Shown here one piece after another: positions 53,016-58,848 of a stretch of 58,848 bases of DNA; position 1 is the first letter of the stretch; every line of letters begins with the position of its first letter. The notes beneath the pieces were generated by a model, which did not search any database, was not told the DNA's origin, and was given only the letters and a program-made list of their open reading frames with translations. The stretch lies in NCBI RefSeq assembly GCF_001571225.1, contig NZ_BCTJ01000027.1, positions 1 to 58,848 of the forward strand, given 5' to 3'. The position numbers and the translations under genes are program-made. The stretch is from Hydrogenophaga palleronii NBRC 102513 (GTDB lineage Bacteria; Pseudomonadota; Gammaproteobacteria; Burkholderiales; Burkholderiaceae_C).

Positions 53016-54431
53016 ATGTTGATGAAGACCCCCGCCCAGTCCCTGACCGAGCAACTCGCCGTGCGCTTTGCCGACCGCATCCGCAGCCGCCTGCTGCCGC
53101 CCGGCGCGCGCCTGCCCTCGGTGCGGCAGTGCGCCGAGCAGCATGGCGTGAGCCCGTCCACCGTGGTGGCGGCCTACGACCAGCTGCTGGCCCAGGGCCT
53201 GGTGGACGCGCGCAAGAACCGCGGCTTTTTCGTGCGCGAGCTGGCCACGCCACGCGCCGCCGAGGGCCCGCGCAGCAGCGTGGCGGGGCGCGCCGCCGCA
53301 GCGGGTGCGTCGCCCATCAACGCCACGGCGCTGATCCGCGGCATGTTCCACAAGGTCAGCAACAAGCCGCAGCCCGGCATGGGCGTGTTCCCGCCCGACT
53401 GGCTGGAGGCCACCTTCATGCCGGCGGCGGTGCGCAAGGTCACCGGCACGCGCGCGCTGCACGATTTCTCGCTGCAGTACGGCGAGCCGCTGGGCGACAG
53501 CGGCCTGCGCCGCGTGCTGTCGCAAAAGCTCGCCACGCTGAACATTCACGCCGAGGCCGATCACATCATCACCACGGTGGGCGCGACACACGCGCTGGAC
53601 ATCGTGAGCCGCACCCTGCTGCGCGCGGGTGACCCGGTGATGGTGGAGGAGCCCGGCTGGGCGGTGGAGTTCGCGCGCCTGGCCGCGCTCGGCATGCGCA
53701 TCCTGCCGGTGCCGCGGCGCGCCGACGGGCCCGACCTGGAGGTGATGGCGAAGTACTGCGAGCTGCACCAGCCCAAGCTGTATGTGAGCGTGAGCGTGTT
53801 CCACAACCCCACCGGTTATTGCCTGTCGCCGGGCAGCGCGCACCGCCTGCTGCAGCTGGCCAACCGGCACAACTTCCACATCGTCGAGGACGACACCTAC
53901 AGCCACCTCGCGCCCGCGCACGCCACGCGCCTGAGCGCGCTCGACGGCCTGCGGCGCACCATCTACGTGAGTGGTTTCGCCAAGATCCTGGCGCCCAACT
54001 GGCGCATCGGTTACCTGGCCGCGCCACCGGGCCTGGTGGAGCCGCTGCTCGACACCAAGCTCCTGTCCACCCTGACCACGCCGGCCTTGCTGGAGCGCGC
54101 GCTGGCGCTGTGCATCGAGCAGGGCCAGCTGCGCCGCCACGCCGAGCGCATCCGCACCCGGCTCGACGCGGCCCGCGCACGCAGCGTGAAGCTGGCGCTG
54201 GCGGCCGGTTGCACCTTTGCGGCCGAGCCGGTGGGTTTGTTCGGCTGGGTCGACACCGGCGTGGACACCGACGCCATGGCGCAGCGCATGCTGGACGAGG
54301 GTTACCTGATCGCGCCGGGCGCGCTGTTCCATGCCGCGCGGGTGCCGAGCACGCTGATGCGCATCAACTTCGCGACCACGCAGGACGCGGCTTTCTGGCG
54401 CGTGTTCGCGCGCGTCAGGGCGGGCGGCTGA
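53016..54431 (+). CDS. MocR-type GntR/PLP-aminotransferase regulator
   Basis: A 471-aa regulator. Residues about 8-75 are a GntR winged helix (RLPSVRQCAEQHGVSPSTVV, then YDQLLAQGLV). The rest is a fold-type I aminotransferase domain used as sensor, with FHNPTGYCL and the PLP Lys in VSGFAKILAPNWRIGY. Such proteins sense PLP or an amino acid/amine-PLP adduct and control neighbouring genes. The ATG at 53016 lies next to the first copy of the likely operators. It is divergent from, and probably controls, the eight-gene exporter/enzyme operon. Confidence 0.92.
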   Translation: MLMKTPAQSLTEQLAVRFADRIRSRLLPPGARLPSVRQCAEQHGVSPSTVVAAYDQLLAQGLVDARKNRGFFVRELATPRAAEGPRSSVAGRAAAAGASPINATALIRGMFHKVSNKPQPGMGVFPPDWLEATFMPAAVRKVTGTRALHDFSLQYGEPLGDSGLRRVLSQKLATLNIHAEADHIITTVGATHALDIVSRTLLRAGDPVMVEEPGWAVEFARLAALGMRILPVPRRADGPDLEVMAKYCELHQPKLYVSVSVFHNPTGYCLSPGSAHRLLQLANRHNFHIVEDDTYSHLAPAHATRLSALDGLRRTIYVSGFAKILAPNWRIGYLAAPPGLVEPLLDTKLLSTLTTPALLERALALCIEQGQLRRHAERIRTRLDAARARSVKLALAAGCTFAAEPVGLFGWVDTGVDTDAMAQRMLDEGYLIAPGALFHAARVPSTLMRINFATTQDAAFWRVFARVRAGG

Positions 54432-54459
54432 GGCGCTGAAGCGGCTCGCTGCTGCGAGC

Positions 54460-56721
54460 TCAGTGCCGGGTGTCGAACAGGTCGCGGCCGTTGCGCCCGT
54501 CGAGCAGCGCCGCCAGGGCGTTGTCGATCAGGCGCGCTTCGGCCTGCATCAGCGGCAGGGCGCGTTCGAACAGGTGCCAGTCGCCGGCGCGCGCGGCCAG
54601 CTCCAGGCCCTTGGCCAGGCGCGCGCCGCGCTCGGCCGTCATGCTGCCCAGCGAACCCTTGAGGCCATGGGCGTGGGCGATGGCGGCGGCGGTGTCGCGC
54701 ATGTCCAGCGCCTGCTGCAGCTCGCGCTGGCGCGACGCCAGGTCGGCCCGCATGGCCAGCGCCAGCTGGCTCAGCGTGTCTTCGTCACCGTCCAGGCGGC
54801 GCAGCAGCTTGTCCAGGTCCAGAGCGTCTTGCGCCGGTGAGGGCGACGCCAGGCTTGGCACGCGCGCCGCGGGCGGGGTGGTGGGTTCGGTGGGTCCGGG
54901 CGGTGGCCGCGTGTCGTGCCATTCCGTGGCTTCGTCTTCGTCGTTGCCAGTGGTGGCGGCGTCGTTTGTGGCCTCATCGGACTGCAGCAGGCGGTCCATT
55001 TCGGCGATCAGCGCCTGCGGGCTCACCGGCTTGGCGGTGTAGCCGTCCATGCCGGCCTGCAGGCAGGCCTCGCGGTCGCCCTTCATGGCATTGGCCGTGA
55101 CCGCGATGATGGGCGTGCGCGGCAGCTTGCGGCGCGCTTCGATTTCGCGGATTTCCTGCGTCGCCTGCAGGCCGCTCATGCCGGGCATCTGCACGTCCAT
55201 CAACACCAGGTCGATGCCACCCTGCTCCCACTGGGACACGGCGTGCACGCCGCCGCGCGCCACACGCACGGTGCAGCCCAGGCGCAGCAGCAGCTGGCGC
55301 ATCATCAGTTCGTTGACCGGGTGGTCCTCGGCCAGCAGCACCACCAGGCCCACGTAACGCGTGCCGGCCTGCGTCAGCTCCTGCCATTCGACCGACGTGT
55401 TCTGCGTGTTGTGCGCCAGCGTCTCCACCTCGCGCAGCGGCATGGTGAAGGTGAAGGTGCTGCCCAGCCCGGGCTTGCTTTCCAGCGCGATGTCGCCGCC
55501 CATCAGGCGCGCGAGGCGGGCGCAGATCGCCAGGCCCAGCCCGCTGCCGCCGTAGCGGCGCGCGGTGGACGCGTCGGCCTGCGTGAAGGCGTTGAAGATG
55601 TTGGCGTGCAGCTCGGGCGCGATGCCCACGCCCTTGTCGCGCACGGCCACCTGCAGGCGCTTCGGCGAGTCGCCCGAGGGCGCCAGCACACTGGCCCGCA
55701 CCTCGACCAGCCCGCCAGTGGGGGTGAACTTGATGGCGTTGGAGAGCAGGTTGCTCATCACCTGGCGCAGCCGCCCGGCGTCGCCCATCACCCATTGCGG
55801 CAGGGTGGACTGCAGGTCGAAGCGGAAATCAAGCGCCTTGTCGCGCGCCTGTTCGGCATAGGTGACGGTGGCCAGCTCCAGCGCCTGGTGCAGGTCGAAG
55901 CGCAGGTTTTCGATTTCGAGCCGCCCGGCTTCGATGCGCGACAGATCCAGCACGTCGTTGAGCAGGCCCAGCAAGGCGTGCGCCGAAGCGTCCATGAGCG
56001 AGAGCCATTTGGTCTGCTCGGCGTTCAGCGGCGATTCCATCAGCATGCGCGTGAGCCCCATCACCGCGTTCAGCGGCGTGCGCACCTCGTGGCTGATGTT
56101 GGCCAGAAACTCGCTCTTGGCGCGGCTGGCCTGTTCGGCCATTTCGCGCGCGCGCAGGCTGTCCTGTTCGATGCGTTTGAGTTCGCCGATGTCGGACACG
56201 GTGCCCATCAGTCGCAGCGGTTGGCCCTTGGTATCGTGCTCGGCCACCATGCCGTGCGTCTCCACCCAGTGCCAGCCTTTGCTGGTGCGCACCCGGTGCT
56301 GCACCACGGCGCGCTGGCTGCGGCCTTCCCGCAGGTCCGCCAGGTGCGCGCGCAGGGGTTCCAGGTCGTCCGGGTGCAGGCGCTTGCGCAGCTCGGCGAG
56401 TTCCCAGAAGCCGTCGGCGGCGATGTCGCCCAGCATCTCGCCCCAGCGGGCGTTCACGAACACCTGGGTGGCAGGCAGTTGCCAGTCCCACAACACCAGA
56501 CCGGCGGCGTCCACCGCCATCTGCAGGCGGTCACGGGCTTCGTCCAGCGCCTCCTCGGCCAGCAGGCGGCTGTGCGCCTCGCGGTGCACCGAGCCGCGCA
56601 GGCTTTCAAGCTCCCGGCCTTGCTGCTCCAGCTCATCCTGCAGCTTTTGCGTGCGCTCGCGTTCCTGCTGAAGCTCATCCAGCGTGCGTTGCAGGTCAAA
56701 AGCGAGGCGGTCGGGCGTCAT
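54460..56721 (-). CDS. hybrid histidine kinase with PAS, receiver and Hpt domains
   Basis: A 753-aa cytoplasmic phosphorelay kinase with no membrane helix. Order: N-terminal coiled coil (residues about 5-70, heptad-rich LDELQQERERTQKLQDELEQ), PAS/PAC (LVLWDWQL to GTVSDIGELKRI), HisKA (LANISHEVRTPLNAVMG), ATPase (NLLSNAIKFTP, DKGVGI, GSGLGLAI), receiver (LLAEDHPVN, LVLMDVQMPGM) and C-terminal Hpt (IAHAHGLKGSLGSM). The ATG is at 56719-56721. The final output regulator is not encoded nearby, so the relay partner is unknown. Confidence 0.93.
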   Translation of the reverse strand: MTPDRLAFDLQRTLDELQQERERTQKLQDELEQQGRELESLRGSVHREAHSRLLAEEALDEARDRLQMAVDAAGLVLWDWQLPATQVFVNARWGEMLGDIAADGFWELAELRKRLHPDDLEPLRAHLADLREGRSQRAVVQHRVRTSKGWHWVETHGMVAEHDTKGQPLRLMGTVSDIGELKRIEQDSLRAREMAEQASRAKSEFLANISHEVRTPLNAVMGLTRMLMESPLNAEQTKWLSLMDASAHALLGLLNDVLDLSRIEAGRLEIENLRFDLHQALELATVTYAEQARDKALDFRFDLQSTLPQWVMGDAGRLRQVMSNLLSNAIKFTPTGGLVEVRASVLAPSGDSPKRLQVAVRDKGVGIAPELHANIFNAFTQADASTARRYGGSGLGLAICARLARLMGGDIALESKPGLGSTFTFTMPLREVETLAHNTQNTSVEWQELTQAGTRYVGLVVLLAEDHPVNELMMRQLLLRLGCTVRVARGGVHAVSQWEQGGIDLVLMDVQMPGMSGLQATQEIREIEARRKLPRTPIIAVTANAMKGDREACLQAGMDGYTAKPVSPQALIAEMDRLLQSDEATNDAATTGNDEDEATEWHDTRPPPGPTEPTTPPAARVPSLASPSPAQDALDLDKLLRRLDGDEDTLSQLALAMRADLASRQRELQQALDMRDTAAAIAHAHGLKGSLGSMTAERGARLAKGLELAARAGDWHLFERALPLMQAEARLIDNALAALLDGRNGRDLFDTRH

Positions 56722-56768
56722 GGACGTGTGTGTTGGATGGCGGAGGCAACCGCAGCCGGGCGGGGCCC

Positions 56769-58670
56769 TCAGCCGCCGCCGAGCGCTTCCCAGCGCTCCA
56801 GGGCATGCAGCCACTCTCCCTCCACTTCGGCATGTCGGGCGCCAAGTTGAGCTGCACGCGCGGGGTCACTGTGAAATAGTTCGCCGTTTTCCAGTTGCAG
56901 CGCCAGTTCGGACTGCTCCGCCTCCAGTGCGGCCATGCGGGGCGGCAGGGCATCGAACTCGCGTTGTTCCTTATAGCTGAGCTTGCGCTTGGCCGTGGTG
57001 GGCGCCGCCGCCGGGGCGACGGCCGGTTTGGCCGCCGGTGCTGCGGCGGCCGCGGCCGGCTCGCTGCGGTCGCGCTGCAGGGCGGCGGCCCGGGCCGACT
57101 GGGTCAGCCAGTCCTGCACGTCGCCCACGTATTCGCGCCAGCGGCCTTCGCCTTCGAACACCAGCGTGCTGGTGACCACGTTGTCGAGGAAGCGCCGGTC
57201 GTGGCTGACCAGGAACACCGTGCCTTCGTATTGCTGCAGCAGGTCTTCCAGCAGCTCCAGGGTGTCGATGTCCAGGTCGTTGGTCGGCTCGTCCAGCACC
57301 AGTACGTTGGCCGGCCGCGCAAACAGGCGCGCCAGCAGCAGGCGGTTGCGTTCACCGCCCGAGAGCGTGCGCACCGGCGCATTGGCGCGGGCGGGCGAGA
57401 ACAGGAAATCGCTCAAATAGCTCTTGACGTGGGTGCGCTTGTTGCCGATTTCGATCCATTCGCTGCCCGGGCTGATGAAATCCTCGAGCGTGGCGTCCAG
57501 ATCCAGCTGGTCGCGCATCTGGTCGAAGTAGGCCACGCTGATCTTGCTGCCCTGGCGCACCGAACCGCTGGTAGGTTGCAGTTCGCCCAGGATGATCTTG
57601 AGCAGTGTGGTCTTGCCCGCGCCGTTGGGGCCGATCAGACCGATCTTGTCGCCGCGCAGGATGGTGGTCGAGAAATCCTTGATCACGGTGCGCGGCGAAC
57701 CGTCCGCACGGATGAACGACTGCGTGACCTTCTCCAGCTCCGCCACGATCTTGCCGCTGGCACTGCCGCTGGCCACCTCGAGCTTCACGCTCCCGACCGC
57801 ATCGCGGCGCTGCGCACGCTGTTCGCGCAGGCGCTCCAGCCGCGTGATGCGGCCCTGGGCCCGGGTGCGCCGCGCCTCCACACCCTTGCGGATCCACACC
57901 TCCTCTTGCGCCAGCAGTTTGTCGGCGCGCGCGTTGATCACCGCCTCTTGTGCCTGCTGCTCTTCTTTCAGCACCTGGTACTGCGCGAAGTTCCCGGGAT
58001 AGCTCAGCAGGCGTCCGCGGTCCAGCTCCACCATGCGCGTGGCCACGCGGTCCAGAAAAGCGCGGTCGTGGCTGATGGTGACCACGCTGCCCTTGTATTC
58101 CAGCAGAAGCTCTTCCAGCCAGGTGATGCTGTCCAGGTCCAGATGGTTGGTGGGCTCGTCGAGCAGCAGCACGTCGGGCCGGCTCACCAGTGCCTGGGCC
58201 AGCGCCACGCGCTTCTTGTTCCCGCCCGAGAGCTCGCCCACACGCACCGCACCGTCCAGGTGCAGACGGTGCAGGGTCTCCTCCACACGTTGCTCCCAGT
58301 TCCAGGCGTCCAGCGCCTCGATGCGGTTCTGCAGCGTATCCAGGTCAAGCCCGTCCTCACCACTGAGATAGAGGTCGCGCGCAGCGCGAGCATCCGCCAG
58401 GCCCACGCTGGCCGCCTCAAACACGGTGGATTGCAAATCAAGGATGGGTTCTTGCGGCACATACGCAATGCGCAGCCCCGTCTGGACCTGCAGCGTGCCG
58501 TCGTCCGCCTTCTCCAGCGATGCGAGGATCTTCAGCAGAGAGGACTTGCCCGTGCCGTTGCGTCCGATCAGACCGACGCGCTCCTGTGTTTCCAGTGCGA
58601 AGTCCGTGTGATCGAGCAGGGCCACGTGGCCAAAAGCCAGCTGGGCGTCCTGCAGAGTGATGAGTGCCAT
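56769..58670 (-). CDS. uup: ABC-F ATPase Uup
   Basis: A 633-aa soluble ABC-F protein with two nucleotide-binding domains and no membrane part. Walker A motifs are GRNGTGKSS and GPNGAGKTT; signatures are LSGGNKKRVAL and LSGGERNRLLL; Walker B motifs include LLLDEPTNHLDLD and LVLDEPTNDLDID. The charged linker and the C-terminal Uup coiled-coil part (LSYKEQREFDALPPRMAALE) are present. Uup acts on ribosomes or DNA intermediates. The ATG is at 58668-58670. The Ala/Pro-rich stretch before the coiled coil is typical. Confidence 0.93.
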   Translation of the reverse strand: MALITLQDAQLAFGHVALLDHTDFALETQERVGLIGRNGTGKSSLLKILASLEKADDGTLQVQTGLRIAYVPQEPILDLQSTVFEAASVGLADARAARDLYLSGEDGLDLDTLQNRIEALDAWNWEQRVEETLHRLHLDGAVRVGELSGGNKKRVALAQALVSRPDVLLLDEPTNHLDLDSITWLEELLLEYKGSVVTISHDRAFLDRVATRMVELDRGRLLSYPGNFAQYQVLKEEQQAQEAVINARADKLLAQEEVWIRKGVEARRTRAQGRITRLERLREQRAQRRDAVGSVKLEVASGSASGKIVAELEKVTQSFIRADGSPRTVIKDFSTTILRGDKIGLIGPNGAGKTTLLKIILGELQPTSGSVRQGSKISVAYFDQMRDQLDLDATLEDFISPGSEWIEIGNKRTHVKSYLSDFLFSPARANAPVRTLSGGERNRLLLARLFARPANVLVLDEPTNDLDIDTLELLEDLLQQYEGTVFLVSHDRRFLDNVVTSTLVFEGEGRWREYVGDVQDWLTQSARAAALQRDRSEPAAAAAAPAAKPAVAPAAAPTTAKRKLSYKEQREFDALPPRMAALEAEQSELALQLENGELFHSDPARAAQLGARHAEVEGEWLHALERWEALGGG

Positions 58671-58848
58671 GAAAAACCCGAGTCAAAAGAGCCCCAATTA
58701 TCCCCGGGCCGCCAGGCGCCTCTCCCAGGGCAGCAACAGAGCCCTCTATATATGCAGACACGCCGAGCGCACCCGTAGGTGCGTCTGGCACAAGAAACCA
58801 AGAATGCGATTCTTTGGAAGTTTTTTTGAGAGGCTTTGACCAATCCTC
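58671..58848. other. region upstream of uup
   Basis: No gene is visible to the end of the window. It contains a small perfect inverted repeat CGCACC-CGTA-GGTGCG (58768-58783) and an AT-rich TATATA (58747-58752), which may belong to the uup promoter on the minus strand. Confidence 0.35.

Overview
The window looks like chromosomal DNA from a high-GC betaproteobacterium of the order Burkholderiales, most likely family Comamonadaceae (Hydrogenophaga-like). This is inferred from the protein families, the gene order (NtrY-like kinase/Fis-type regulator/tRNA-Phe; hemE-priA) and a REP-like intergenic repeat of a type seen in that family. No 16S gene is present, so the genus is a guess. Most of the window is compact and uniform in codon use. 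The main exception is a lower-GC patch at about 6461-9942.

Layout. (1) 1-6327: housekeeping run with an M48 membrane protease, rsmB, a DUF4390 protein, an NtrY-like kinase and a short Fis-type response regulator. (2) 6385-6460: tRNA-Phe(GAA), whose 3' end is the left border of a 3.5-kb integrative element. A perfect 34-bp copy of the tRNA 3' end lies at 9909-9942, followed by a strong terminator that probably once belonged to the tRNA. The island carries a ClpP-fold SDH-type serine protease, a 5'-truncated tyrosine recombinase, a decayed third att-like copy at about 8684-8761 and an AbiTii-family protein. It looks like two accreted, immobilised mini-elements carrying putative defence cargo. 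(3) 10042-20275: a catabolic locus. Ldh2-type dehydrogenase, Fe-alcohol dehydrogenase, aldehyde dehydrogenase and alpha/beta hydrolase genes run leftward. A GntR/FCD regulator, a ribose-type ABC importer and a DJ-1/PfpI protein run rightward. A 21-bp palindrome lies between the two arms. (4) 20388-24616: a LysR regulator divergent from a TRAP transporter and a small downstream ORF.

(5) 24629-46450: mainly housekeeping and stress genes: rep-like helicase, AEC transporter, katG with an OxyR-like site, an MBL hydrolase, a GAF protein with a degenerate receiver, priA, hemE, a frameshifted lipoprotein gene, a redoxin plus dsbD, cfa, AlaX, a creatininase-family protein, a histidine phosphatase and a kinase-receiver fusion. 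(6) 46469-54431: eight tightly packed leftward genes (LysE/RhtB exporter, EamA transporter, aminotransferase, GST, PhzF, cupin, VOC protein, Thr/Ser dehydratase), divergent from a MocR-type regulator. This is probably one operon for handling or exporting an amino acid or amine. (7) 54460-58670: a hybrid kinase with a C-terminal Hpt domain, then uup.

The most interesting candidates are the composite tRNA-Phe island with protease and AbiTii cargo, the MocR-controlled eight-gene operon and the GntR-controlled catabolic/ABC locus of unknown substrate. All functions are assigned by reading motifs; no database search was run.
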